A DNA stretch of 64,000 nt from Neolewinella aurantiaca (GTDB lineage: Bacteria > Bacteroidota > Bacteroidia > Chitinophagales > Saprospiraceae): positions 62,001 through 126,000 of the forward strand of contig NZ_VOXD01000012.1 in assembly GCF_008014675.1 (NCBI RefSeq). Reading direction: 5' to 3'. This document shows positions 18,075 to 25,415 of this stretch, one piece after another; the stretch's first letter is position 1; the number at the start of each line of letters is the position of its first letter. The position numbers and the translations under genes were made by a program. The notes beneath the pieces are model-generated. The model was not told the origin of the DNA, did not search any database, and saw only the letters and a list, made by a program, of their open reading frames with translations.

Positions 18075-20000
18075 CTACTTTGCCTCTAAGGCTCGCAAAA
18101 GCTCCCCTTCGAAAACATCAAACCCAACAAGAAGCTGATCGATGACCACCAAAAATTGTGACTGGTTATCGGTCTCCAGCGCAGTTTTTCCTTCATCAAA
18201 GGCCTTTGCCAGTTCATCAAGCAGGAAAACCCGCATCGTGGAAATCAGATTATGTTTCAGGTCGCCAAATTCTTTTTGAGAAAACGAAAACTTACAAGCT
18301 CCTAATATATCCTTGGCCTCCGCTACATCGTCTTTAATGATTCTCAGGAAAGCGAGGTACTCCTCTTCATCTCCCTCAAATATTTCCTGAACCCTGGAAA
18401 AGTCCACCGCTCTGGTCTCCGTCGCGGGTTGGCCCGTCTGCTGTTCTGGATTTCCTTCTCCTTCTTGCTCGCCGAATCTTTTTATGATGTGATGCAGATA
18501 ACCCGGCTCGAATGGTTTTATCACCAACCCGTTAATGCCGGCTTCCAGCATCTGAGCGGTCACCTCCTGGGATGCAGAGGCGGAAAGCGCAATAAGAGGA
18601 AGATCCTTGATGGGGGCATCAGGATGAGACCTGATGCGCCGGGCCAATTCGTAGCCGTCCATTCCGGGCATCTTCAGGTCAAGAAGCACGACATCATACG
18701 TATTAGTTTCTAACAACTTCAGCGCTTCCTTTCCGGAGGTAGCCTGGTCGTACAGGAGCTTCCATTCCGAGAAGTACCGGGCATTGATGAGTAAGTTCGA
18801 GCGGACGTCATCTACGTTCAGTACCCTGATGTGGTTCAATGGAGGCAATCCCTCTGCCGGCAAACCGGGCCGTTGATCAATTGGCAACTCTTCCGCCGAA
18901 GCCGCCTTCAGCGTAATGGTAAAGTAGAATTCGGTGCCTTCCCCAGGCTTACTGTTAATCTTTAGATCCGCCCCATAGGCTTCCAGGATTCTCTTGCATA
19001 TCGCAAGGCCAAGGCCGGTCCCACCAAAGTCGGCCTGCGTTTTCTCACTTGCCTGGACAAAGGGCTCAAATATATACTTCATCTGGTCTTCGGCAATGCC
19101 CATACCGGTGTCACGGACGCGGAAACTTAAGTTATGTAGCCCATCCTCGTCTTCTTCGTGGGTCAGGCTGATAACGATCTCCCCCTCACTGGTAAATTTC
19201 ACAGCGTTACTCACCAGATTGTTAAGGACCTGGGTAAGTTTCCCCCCATCAGCCAGCAGGAGCGGGACATTGCCAATTGGCAGAACGGATCGGAGTACAA
19301 CCCCCTTTTCCTTACAGGTTGGCCGGTAAGTATCCACTACTTGCTTCACCAGCTGGTCGCCGTACATCGGGCGCTCGTCCAGGGTCGTCATCCCGGCTTC
19401 CAATTTACTGACATCAAGAATATCATTCACGATGTTCAACAAACTGTTACCTGCGCTACGAAGTACCTGAATGAATTCCAACTGGTCCGGGCGGGGATCA
19501 TCCTTAAACAAAAAATTCCCCGCTTCCAGAATGGCATGGAGCGGTGTACGAATTTCGTGGCTCATGGTCGAAATAAACGTCGACTTTGTCTTATCCGCTG
19601 TTTCCGCCTGCAGCCGAGCACGTTTCAATTCCCGTTCGTATTCCTGCCGTTCCCTGGAAGGAAAGGCCACGTAAATGTAACCTCCTCCGGCAGAGAGTAA
19701 ACGACTTACGTTGACGATGACCGGGTGACGGGCTCCTGTCTTCCCCACCATTTCAAAATTAGTTTCCCTGAGCTCACCTTCCAGTGCCAGCGCCGGAGCA
19801 AAGTGAGCCTCGAAGTATAACTTTCCGCCAACAGATAATAGTTCGTAGAAATACCGCTCCCCAACGAGTTCCTCACTGGTATATCCCAATAGTTCCCGCA
19901 GGAGCTTATTGACATAAGTGACCTTTTGCTTTTCATCGGTCCATGCCACTCCGCATGGTAACAGTTCATAAGCCGCCCAATCAGATTCCTCGGGGTACAT
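18075..20000 (-). CDS. PAS hybrid histidine kinase with receiver and Hpt-like tail
   Basis: 641 residues, no membrane segment. Order: PAS domain (about 8-118; ends YIYVAF), short coiled coil, HisKA with His148 in STMSHEIRTPL, HATPase with NAVKFT, RDTGMGI and GGTGLGL, receiver domain (about 390-510) with Asp441 in LLDLKMPGMDG and Lys495 in IKPFEP, and a helical C-terminus (about 533-641) where His583 in LKHNLISTM could be an Hpt-type phospho-site, though the usual HxLKG is degenerate. The gene lies 114 bases downstream of an RsbQ-like hydrolase gene on the same strand; in Bacillus RsbQ works with the PAS domain of RsbP. The effector of the kinase is not in the window. Confidence 0.9.
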   Translation of the reverse strand: MYPEESDWAAYELLPCGVAWTDEKQKVTYVNKLLRELLGYTSEELVGERYFYELLSVGGKLYFEAHFAPALALEGELRETNFEMVGKTGARHPVIVNVSRLLSAGGGYIYVAFPSRERQEYERELKRARLQAETADKTKSTFISTMSHEIRTPLHAILEAGNFLFKDDPRPDQLEFIQVLRSAGNSLLNIVNDILDVSKLEAGMTTLDERPMYGDQLVKQVVDTYRPTCKEKGVVLRSVLPIGNVPLLLADGGKLTQVLNNLVSNAVKFTSEGEIVISLTHEEDEDGLHNLSFRVRDTGMGIAEDQMKYIFEPFVQASEKTQADFGGTGLGLAICKRILEAYGADLKINSKPGEGTEFYFTITLKAASAEELPIDQRPGLPAEGLPPLNHIRVLNVDDVRSNLLINARYFSEWKLLYDQATSGKEALKLLETNTYDVVLLDLKMPGMDGYELARRIRSHPDAPIKDLPLIALSASASQEVTAQMLEAGINGLVIKPFEPGYLHHIIKRFGEQEGEGNPEQQTGQPATETRAVDFSRVQEIFEGDEEEYLAFLRIIKDDVAEAKDILGACKFSFSQKEFGDLKHNLISTMRVFLLDELAKAFDEGKTALETDNQSQFLVVIDQLLVGFDVFEGELLRALEAK

Positions 20001-20114
20001 ATTGACAGTTTTATTTGAAATACTGGTCTAAACCTCCAAATCTGGCCGCTCTGCAGGCCGGGTGATAAGGCCCTGAAATAAAAGTTGAACATCTTCACTT
20101 TCTGAGTGATTACA

Positions 20115-20912
20115 TTAACCATGCTCAAGATAGCTTTTTATAGCGGCGATAGTTACCTCAGGTGCACTAATGTTTGGGCAGTGGCCCCGGGCGTCCAACA
20201 AGACGAATTTACTACCTGAAATGTGTTTGTGAATATACTCTCCAACCTGACGGGGAGCAATAATGTCTTCTTCCGTTTGGAGAATAAGGGTCGGTGTGGT
20301 AATACGGGAAAGGTCTTCACGATTGTCCGCAGTAAACGTAACCCGGGCGAAGAAGCTGGCAATTTCGGGGTTCATGGAGCAGAAACTAGCCGTCAGTTCT
20401 TCGCCAAGTGCCGGCTGCTCAGCGTTCCCCATGATGCTCGGAGCCATGCTTTTTGACCATGAGATGTAATTTTCTCCCAATACTTCCAGTAACTCCTCGA
20501 TGTCTTCCCTGGTAAATCCTCCGTAGTAGTCCCCATCATTAATGTAACACGCCGAAGGGCCGATCATTACCAGCTGACTAAACAAATCCGGACGTTGGAT
20601 GGAAGCAAGCCCGGCAATCATGGCGCTCACGGAGTGACCGATGTGGATAACGTCGCTAAGGCCCAATTCCTCACAAATCCCGATCACATCCTTTGCGTAT
20701 CCATTGAGGTCCTGATGGCTGGCACGACTGAAGCACTCAATCGGATAATTCCCCATGCCGGCAATGTCGTAGGTTATTACCCGGTAATGGGGGGAGAAAG
20801 CCGCTACCAGGTAGCGGAACATTGCCTGTCCGCAGCCGAAACCATGACTCATCAGCATGGTACGTTCGCCTGAACCCGATACCGTTACACTGTGCAACTT
20901 CCTGTAATTCAT
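20115..20912 (-). CDS. RsbQ/KAI2-like alpha/beta-hydrolase
   Basis: 265 residues, cytoplasmic. The sequence matches the RsbQ family along its length: SHGFGCGQAMFRYL, IGHSVSAMIAGLAS, VMIGPSACYINDGDYYGGF, and ARGHCPNIS. The triad Ser94, Asp216 and His244 is spaced as in B. subtilis RsbQ (96/219/247, from memory). RsbQ binds or hydrolyses a small hydrophobic molecule and is needed for signalling by the PAS domain of RsbP; plant KAI2/D14 receptors belong to the same family. Here the downstream gene is a PAS hybrid kinase, not a PP2C phosphatase. An ordinary esterase role is possible but less likely given the neighbour. Confidence 0.87.
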   Translation of the reverse strand: MNYRKLHSVTVSGSGERTMLMSHGFGCGQAMFRYLVAAFSPHYRVITYDIAGMGNYPIECFSRASHQDLNGYAKDVIGICEELGLSDVIHIGHSVSAMIAGLASIQRPDLFSQLVMIGPSACYINDGDYYGGFTREDIEELLEVLGENYISWSKSMAPSIMGNAEQPALGEELTASFCSMNPEIASFFARVTFTADNREDLSRITTPTLILQTEEDIIAPRQVGEYIHKHISGSKFVLLDARGHCPNISAPEVTIAAIKSYLEHG

Positions 20913-20932
20913 ATATTTTTCTTCTAGTCTGA

Positions 20933-20940
20933 CAAAGCTA
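20933..20940 (-). promoter_or_regulatory. -7 element for the RsbQ-like/PAS-kinase unit
   Basis: TAGCTTTG on the minus strand, 20 bases upstream of the ATG at 20912; fits TAnnTTTG. Confidence 0.6.
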
Positions 20941-21204
20941 AAATACAGATAATTATTTCACGTCCCGTGGTGTACATCAGGCGAGAACGCAGGTGCCTAC
21001 CAGGTTAAACGCATCAAATATCTACCTTAGGGAATTCGGAAGCAAGTTAAGGATTTCGAAGCACCCACTTGCTGGAGAACAGCAAGGGTTTTCAGAACAA
21101 CTGTCAACCATTGGTCTTTCGTTACGTGGCTGTTCCGTAGCGTGCCCCCTGGTCATTTTGATGTGCTTGCCCCGGTCAGCCCCGGGGCTTTCTGATGCGG
21201 GCAG

Positions 21205-21329
21205 GCTTCGAGTTGTGGCCACGGCAGCTCTTCGCCGGGACGGATGTTTTTGTAATCTTGCATGAATTCGACTGTTCTTCAGCCTACCGGCTGAACGGGG
21301 CTTAAGCTAAAACATTTTTTTCGGATCAT
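21205..21329 (-). pseudogene. Duplicated 5' fragment of the phosphotransferase gene (copy 2)
   Basis: Nearly identical to 17828-17951: one substitution inside the hairpin (TAGC to TACC) and a small change at the T-run. It carries the upstream region, the ATG (21262 on the minus strand) and the first 20 codons, [20 protein letters not shown]; translation then runs into unrelated sequence and stops near 21151. Like copy 1 it is followed by a 17-bp element, here 44 bases later. It is a non-functional gene fragment, although its promoter-like part is intact. Confidence 0.85.
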
Positions 21330-21372
21330 GCTTACTTTACGCTATTAACCGGGCTCCATTAACCGAAGCATT

Positions 21373-21389
21373 GCACCTGCGGCCGCGCC
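21373..21389 (+). repeat. 17-bp dispersed element, exact copy
   Basis: GCACCTGCGGCCGCGCC, preceded by CATT, 20 bases beyond the stop of the GAF kinase gene. Confidence 0.85.
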
Positions 21390-21408
21390 CTACTTTTTCA
21401 CTAATGTA

Positions 21409-22659
21409 TCAGTTTTCTGCTTCAGGCAGGTCTGCTCCCGCTTCCGGCAGGAGAACGTTGAACTCACACCATGCGCCTTCTTCGTAGGCAACCTCTACCC
21501 TTCCGCCCAGCAATTCGGTCATTCGTTTCACGATGTTAAGCCCAACACCGTGGCCGTCTTTCTCTGTCTGCTCGGCGGTGGAATAAAACATCGTAAATAT
21601 CTTTTTCTCCTGGACCGCGTCCATTCCCGGGCCATTGTCCCATACCCGTAAGCTATGACCATCTTCGATCGGGCAACAGCTTACTTTTATATACGAAGGA
21701 GATTTATCACTGAACTTAATCGAATTCCCGATCAGGTTCTGGAGGATTTGCTCTACGGGGATACGCGGTGCATTCAGGATTGAAGCCGGGCCCTCGAAGG
21801 TCAGAAAAGTATCCGTTGGTAATCCGATGCGCCGGCCAATTGCAGCAACGACTTCTTTGAGGTTGATATCCTCCCGGCCTTCGGAATACTGGTTGAGGGC
21901 ACTGCCGTAACGCAAAACCCCGTCGACCATCGAGCGTGCTTCATCGGACAGTTCGACAACGTCGCGCAACATCTCGTTGCCTTCCGGCGGTAGAAGTTCC
22001 CCGAAATCTTCTCTGATGATCTCTGTATACCCCCGGATGTTCCGCAGGGGCGCTTTAAGGTCGTGAGCGATGATGTTGCTGAAATCCTTCAGCGTTTCGT
22101 GCGACTTTTGTAGTTCCTGATGACGGGTGTCGGCGAGTTGCAGCGCCTGACGGTGCTCCATCAACTGTACCACCTGCCGCGCAAGGCGCTCCAAAGCAGC
22201 AATTTGTTCGGCGTTGAGTTCTTTTTCCTCCTGATCGATAACACAAAGACTCCCCAGCGTATGCCCCTCCCGGCTGACCAATGGAGCCCCGGCGTAAAAA
22301 GCAATCCGGGGATAATCGGTAACCAGCGGATTGTCGGCAAACCGAACATCCTTACGGGCGTCCTGAACGATGAACGGGTCGGAAGCATCCATGATATTGT
22401 AGGCGCAAAAAGCGTCGTCGCGCGGTGTTTCAGTGATGTCTTTCCGCAGCCCTAAAGATGATTTGAACCACTGGCGGTCATCGTCAACGAGGCTGACCAG
22501 CGAGATGGTGGTACCACAGATGTAGGAAGCCAGCGCGGTGATGTCGTCGAAGGCTTGGTCCTGTTCACTGTCGAGAATATTGTAGTCGCGAAGGTTACGA
22601 AGCCGTTCAGCTTCCGTGTCGGGTTTGGGTGGTATCGGTCGGTTGTGTTGTTCGGTCAC
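21409..22659 (-). CDS. GAF-domain sensor histidine kinase
   Basis: About 416 residues, soluble. GAF domain (about 25-170): ALASYICGTTISLVSLVDDD, DDAFCAYNIM, GAPLVSREGHTLGSLCVID. Then a coiled coil, HisKA with NIIAHDLKAPLRNIRG, and HATPase with NLIGNSIKFSD, WDNGPGMD and GHGVGLNIVKRM. No receiver domain, so it must act on a separate regulator, none of which is adjacent. The start is uncertain: GTG at 22659 gives VTEQHNRPIPPKPDTEAERL, the usual beginning for this family; an upstream frame to 22731 runs into a 17-bp element and is unlikely. Confidence 0.85.
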   Translation of the reverse strand: MTEQHNRPIPPKPDTEAERLRNLRDYNILDSEQDQAFDDITALASYICGTTISLVSLVDDDRQWFKSSLGLRKDITETPRDDAFCAYNIMDASDPFIVQDARKDVRFADNPLVTDYPRIAFYAGAPLVSREGHTLGSLCVIDQEEKELNAEQIAALERLARQVVQLMEHRQALQLADTRHQELQKSHETLKDFSNIIAHDLKAPLRNIRGYTEIIREDFGELLPPEGNEMLRDVVELSDEARSMVDGVLRYGSALNQYSEGREDINLKEVVAAIGRRIGLPTDTFLTFEGPASILNAPRIPVEQILQNLIGNSIKFSDKSPSYIKVSCCPIEDGHSLRVWDNGPGMDAVQEKKIFTMFYSTAEQTEKDGHGVGLNIVKRMTELLGGRVEVAYEEGAWCEFNVLLPEAGADLPEAEN

Positions 22660-22712
22660 AGAGTATGAATGTGAATTTCGGTATGCCTGGCAAGATAGCA
22701 TACTGTGCAGAG

Positions 22713-22729
22713 GGCGGGGCCGCTGGTGC
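22713..22729 (-). repeat. 17-bp dispersed element, two mismatches
   Basis: GGCGGGGCCGCTGGTGC in reverse orientation, upstream of the GAF kinase start and followed by a run of A. Confidence 0.6.
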
Positions 22730-22995
22730 AAAAAAGGTTCTAAGAACGTAAAACGGACCGATAGCTCAGTTGTTCCTTATGCTTACATTAAACGGCCTTC
22801 AGTCAGCGAAAAGAGATACATGAACCGGGATAAACGGGTGCCAGGCACTACTGTGGCATTACAGCAAACTAGTGAGCGCCAGACGGCAATCCGTTTCTTT
22901 GGATTGCTGCCTTCAAGCAGCAATATGCGAATACGCACCGGAAAGCAGATAGGCGCAAACCAATTTCGGCGTTAAGGTTTTCCGCCCGGAAGCGT

Positions 22996-23003
22996 TACCT
23001 TAG
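22996..23003 (+). promoter_or_regulatory. -7-like element for the RidA-like gene
   Basis: TACCTTAG, four bases before the ATG at 23008; one mismatch to TAnnTTTG. Confidence 0.45.
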
Positions 23004-23007
23004 CTAA

Positions 23008-23562
23008 ATGCGATTAGTTACTCTTTCCCTCCTGATGCTTGCCTTCCTGTCTTGTTCCCAGGCATCTGAATCACCAGATTCACCGACCGTGCAAACTTCA
23101 GCGACAGACTACTCAGAACGGCTCAAGGAACTGGGCATTACCCTCCCTGAGCTCGGGGTGCCGCAGGCGAACTACGTTCATGCGGTCCGGTCGGGCAAGC
23201 TCGTTTTCCTGGCGGGTAAAGGCCCGTCGCGTCCGGATGGCTCCAGGGTGACCGGTCGGTTGGGCGACGACCTCACCGTTGAGCAGGGCTACGAAGCAGC
23301 CCGCCTGGTTGGCATCCAGCAACTTGCTGCGCTGCAGCAGGAACTCGGTGATCTGAACCGGGTAAAACGCATCGTTAAGGTTCACGGCATGGTGAACGCT
23401 ACGCCGGACTTCAAAGACCACTCGAAGGTGATAAATGGCTTCTCCGACCTTATGGTCGAGGTTTTCGGGGAGCAAGGTAAACACGCCCGCGCGGCGGTTG
23501 GCATGGGCTCGTTGCCCGGCGGCATCGCCGTCGAAATTGAGGTCATCGCCGAGACGTATTGA
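23008..23562 (+). CDS. RidA (YjgF/UK114) family protein with lipoprotein signal
   Basis: 184 residues. Residues 1-17 form a signal peptide ending in FLSC, a lipobox, so the protein is probably lipid-anchored in the envelope. From about residue 33 there is a complete RidA domain: ANYVHAVRSGKLVFLAGKGP, LTVEQGYEAARLVGIQQLAA, RIVKVHGMVNATPDF, and RAAVGMGSLPGGIAVEIEVIA, which keeps the Arg of the active-site cleft. Cytosolic RidA deaminates reactive enamines/imines; that role is uncertain outside the cytoplasm. No operon partner is visible. Confidence 0.87.
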   Translation: MRLVTLSLLMLAFLSCSQASESPDSPTVQTSATDYSERLKELGITLPELGVPQANYVHAVRSGKLVFLAGKGPSRPDGSRVTGRLGDDLTVEQGYEAARLVGIQQLAALQQELGDLNRVKRIVKVHGMVNATPDFKDHSKVINGFSDLMVEVFGEQGKHARAAVGMGSLPGGIAVEIEVIAETY

Positions 23563-23660
23563 TGCCGGTACACAGAAGAAGCGCAAACCACCGTTTAGTC
23601 CCCAACGCAAAATAACCGCTCAAACAGCAACTTTCACCAACTCTCAATCGTTTGAGTATA

Positions 23661-23668
23661 TACTTTTA
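23661..23668 (+). promoter_or_regulatory. -7-like element of the toxin-antitoxin operon
   Basis: TACTTTTA, 25 bases before the GTG start at 23694; one mismatch to the consensus. Confidence 0.4.
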
Positions 23669-23693
23669 CGACATACCAATAAAACATACAGTT

Positions 23694-23948
23694 GTGAAAA
23701 CCATTTCTCTTAAGCTTGACGACGGCACCTTTCAGGAGACCGAACAGTTGGTTGGCAAGTTGAAACTTGCCCGCAACCGCTACATCAACGAAGCGGTGGC
23801 CTACTACAACAGGAAACAACGGCGGGAACTGCTGGAGCAACAACTCGCGTTCGAGTCGGAGTTGTGCCGCGAAGACTCCATGCAGGTACTTAACGATACG
23901 GAAGCAGCCGTAACTGGCGACCTCAACGAATTGCTGGATGAAGGTTAA
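23694..23948 (+). CDS. Antitoxin of a MazF-type module
   Basis: About 84 residues, starting VKTISLKLDDGTFQETEQLV. The N-terminal part fits a ribbon-helix-helix DNA-binding fold (a beta strand, then GKLKLARNRYINEAVAYYN), and the acidic C-terminus (DTEAAVTGDLNELLDEG) is the usual toxin-binding tail. The GTG at 23694 is preferred; an upstream TTG at 23652 would include the promoter. It overlaps the toxin start by 11 bases, which fits coupled translation and autoregulation. Confidence 0.75.
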   Translation: MKTISLKLDDGTFQETEQLVGKLKLARNRYINEAVAYYNRKQRRELLEQQLAFESELCREDSMQVLNDTEAAVTGDLNELLDEG

Positions 23949-24288
23949 ACGCTTTGAAGTCTGGCTAGTCAACTTTAACCCCAGGTACGGCACTGAGGTC
24001 GGTAAAACCCGACCAGCAGTAGTTATTCAGACCAATCTTCTCAACAAGATCGGGCATCCGTCGACGATTGTTTGCCCGATGTCTACCAATATTAAAAAGG
24101 AAGCCACCATCCTGCGGGTTGGCCTCAAGGATGGCGAAGCGGGATTGATCGGTGATGGAGACATCCTTGTGGATCAGCCGATGGCGATCGACAACCGGCG
24201 GTTTCGTCGCCGGCTCGGCCTGCTGCCCGAACATGCTGCCGAGCAACTGGTGGATGCCCTCAAGGCTATCCTTGACCTGGAAGACTAG
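23938..24288 (+). CDS. MazF/PemK-family endoribonuclease toxin
   Basis: 116 residues, full length. Family motifs: FEVWLVNFNPRYGTEVGKTRPAVVIQ at the N-terminus (with the conserved G-x-E-x-G-K-x-R-P), IVCPMST in the middle, and DILVDQPMAIDNRRF. Such toxins cut single-stranded RNA at short sites and are held inactive by the upstream antitoxin. No truncation is seen. The recognised RNA sequence cannot be deduced. Confidence 0.9.
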   Translation: MKVKRFEVWLVNFNPRYGTEVGKTRPAVVIQTNLLNKIGHPSTIVCPMSTNIKKEATILRVGLKDGEAGLIGDGDILVDQPMAIDNRRFRRRLGLLPEHAAEQLVDALKAILDLED

Positions 24289-24324
24289 ATTTATATATTC
24301 AGATACCCCTCCCCCGACCGGGGC

Positions 24325-24545
24325 AGGGCTAACGCATAAAATCGTTCATCACACCTATGAACATTTGTCCGACTTCGTCAGGCCAATTGATGCAAAGGAG
24401 GAGGACGAACTTGTACTTGTCGCTACAGAATACAGCATTCTCCTCCCAGATGTCGAGTAAATGGGCTGACGAAGTCGCTCATTTACGAGCACCTCGGAGG
24501 TGTAATGCGAAAAGAAGATACTTTTTATTTTGATGCGTTTACCCT
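24325..24545. repeat. Palindromic MITE-like element A
   Basis: Ends: AGGGCTAACGCATAAAAT (24325-24342) and, inverted, AGGGTAAACGCATCAAAAT (24527-24545). Inside, GACTTCGTCAGGCC (24371-24384) and its near-perfect inverse (24463-24476) form a second nested pair. No transposase. The end motif recurs at 27585 and 27719. Confidence 0.65.
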
Positions 24546-24564
24546 AGCCGACCGAGGTCTTTTT

Positions 24565-24665
24565 GGGGCGTAAACCAGACTGTCACTCACCCCCCTCTCA
24601 GCCTCCCCACACCGCTGCACTGGGGAGGAGCAATCGCGACAATCTGGCTTGTGCCCGGTTCAACA
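24565..24665. repeat. REP-like hairpin unit, copy 1
   Basis: About 100 bases containing CCCCACACCGCTG and TGGGGAGGAGCAATCG, bounded by GGGCGTAAACCAGACTGTC and an imperfect inverse. A direct copy lies at 25187-25283. Confidence 0.7.
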
Positions 24666-24874
24666 ACCCACACAAACGCCACCACCCAAAATAAAATATG
24701 TTAAAAAGCAACCAGCAATAAAGTTCATACTTCGTAATGCCATATATTACTGGCAGAACCTCGCATGAAATTATGGATATCATATCCTGAAAATGCTGTT
24801 GCAGAATAGTTTTTACTTCTCTTGCTGAGGTGTCACGTTATACCTTTCCACCCATAAATTCTTCTATTATGAAG

Positions 24875-24882
24875 TACCTTTG
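24875..24882 (+). promoter_or_regulatory. -7 element for the mini T9SS gene
   Basis: TACCTTTG, 45 bases before the ATG at 24928. Confidence 0.5.
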
Positions 24883-24927
24883 CACCTTCGTGCACCCGCA
24901 CTCCGTTCTAACCTCACCCTCGCACTG

Positions 24928-25179
24928 ATGTTGTTCGGTCTCTTCCTCACCTCTCTTTCTTTCCCCGCCATTGCGTTCGCGCAAAATAGTATTAGTGGGA
25001 AGTTGATTAATGGCCAAAACATCTCAGGAATTGAATTATTCGCCAATAAAACACCAGGCGATAGCAGCAAATTCAACCTCAATGGAGAATCGGTCTCAAA
25101 TTTGCCCCCAGGAACCTATGTGATAAAAATATCACTTGATGACGACACTCAGGTAATTGAGAAGTTTCTAAAGAAATAA
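24928..25179 (+). CDS. Small secreted protein resembling a lone T9SS sorting tail
   Basis: 83 residues: a clear Sec signal peptide (MLFGLFLTSLSFPAIAFAQ) and then about 64 residues. The end, VSNLPPGTYVIKISLDDDTQ, matches the last strands of a T9SS type A domain (LPxGxYxxxI), but there is no cargo body and the YPNP start of the domain is not recognisable. It may be a remnant after deletion of the body, or a genuine mini-protein. An ATG at 24869 lies in another frame and soon stops, so a frameshift is possible. The gene sits between two direct REP-like copies. Confidence 0.55.
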   Translation: MLFGLFLTSLSFPAIAFAQNSISGKLINGQNISGIELFANKTPGDSSKFNLNGESVSNLPPGTYVIKISLDDDTQVIEKFLKK

Positions 25180-25186
25180 GTCTTTA

Positions 25187-25283
25187 CGGGCGCAAACCAA
25201 GTCGTCGCCCCCCCCTCCCAGCCTTCCCACACCGCTGCGCTGGGGAGGAGCAATCGTGACAACCTGGTTTTCGCCTGGTGGGC
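25187..25283. repeat. REP-like hairpin unit, copy 2
   Basis: Direct repeat of 24565-24665, with several substitutions; the inverse-repeat ends GGGCGCAAACCAAGTCGTC and GACAACCTGGTTTTCGCC are visible. A half copy of the end (GGGCGCAAAACAGATTGTC) occurs near 29908-29926. Confidence 0.7.
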
Positions 25284-25415
25284 CTTTATAGGTCAGAACT
25301 ATTCGCTATCGGAGTCGAAATCATCATGCATGACCTTGGTTCTATTTACCCGCCATAATCATTGCTGGCTTATTATACCACAATAGTAATAGCTACCACT
25401 ATAAATTCATTCCAA

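Larger units (their letters stand above)
20913..21408. other. Intergenic region holding a gene-start fragment and repeats
   Basis: 496 bases. Besides the promoter at 20933 it contains a degenerate 17-bp element (20980-20996, reverse), the duplicated phosphotransferase start (21205-21329) and an exact 17-bp element (21373-21389). Nothing else recognisable was seen. Confidence 0.6.
22660..23007. other. Intergenic region upstream of GAF kinase and RidA genes
   Basis: 348 bases between divergent genes. It contains a 17-bp element (22713-22729), a perfect 8-bp hairpin ATTGCTGC/GCAGCAAT (22903-22924) without a T-run, and a short D-arm-like match at 22761-22772 that is not a tRNA. The RidA promoter lies at the right end. 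Confidence 0.4.
24289..24927. other. Repeat-filled intergenic region
   Basis: 639 bases after the toxin gene. It holds a 221-bp palindromic element (24325-24545), a REP-like hairpin unit (24565-24665) and about 200 AT-rich bases leading to the promoter of the mini T9SS gene. Short ORFs here look spurious. Confidence 0.55.

Noticed and set aside
22761-22772. tRNA D-arm-like sequence ATAGCTCAGTTG
   Set aside because: No matching anticodon, T-arm or acceptor 3' end follows; it is either chance or a very short remnant.
24152-24460. 102-codon frame overlapping the end of the MazF-type toxin gene
   Set aside because: It overlaps the toxin gene in another frame and runs through the palindromic element A.
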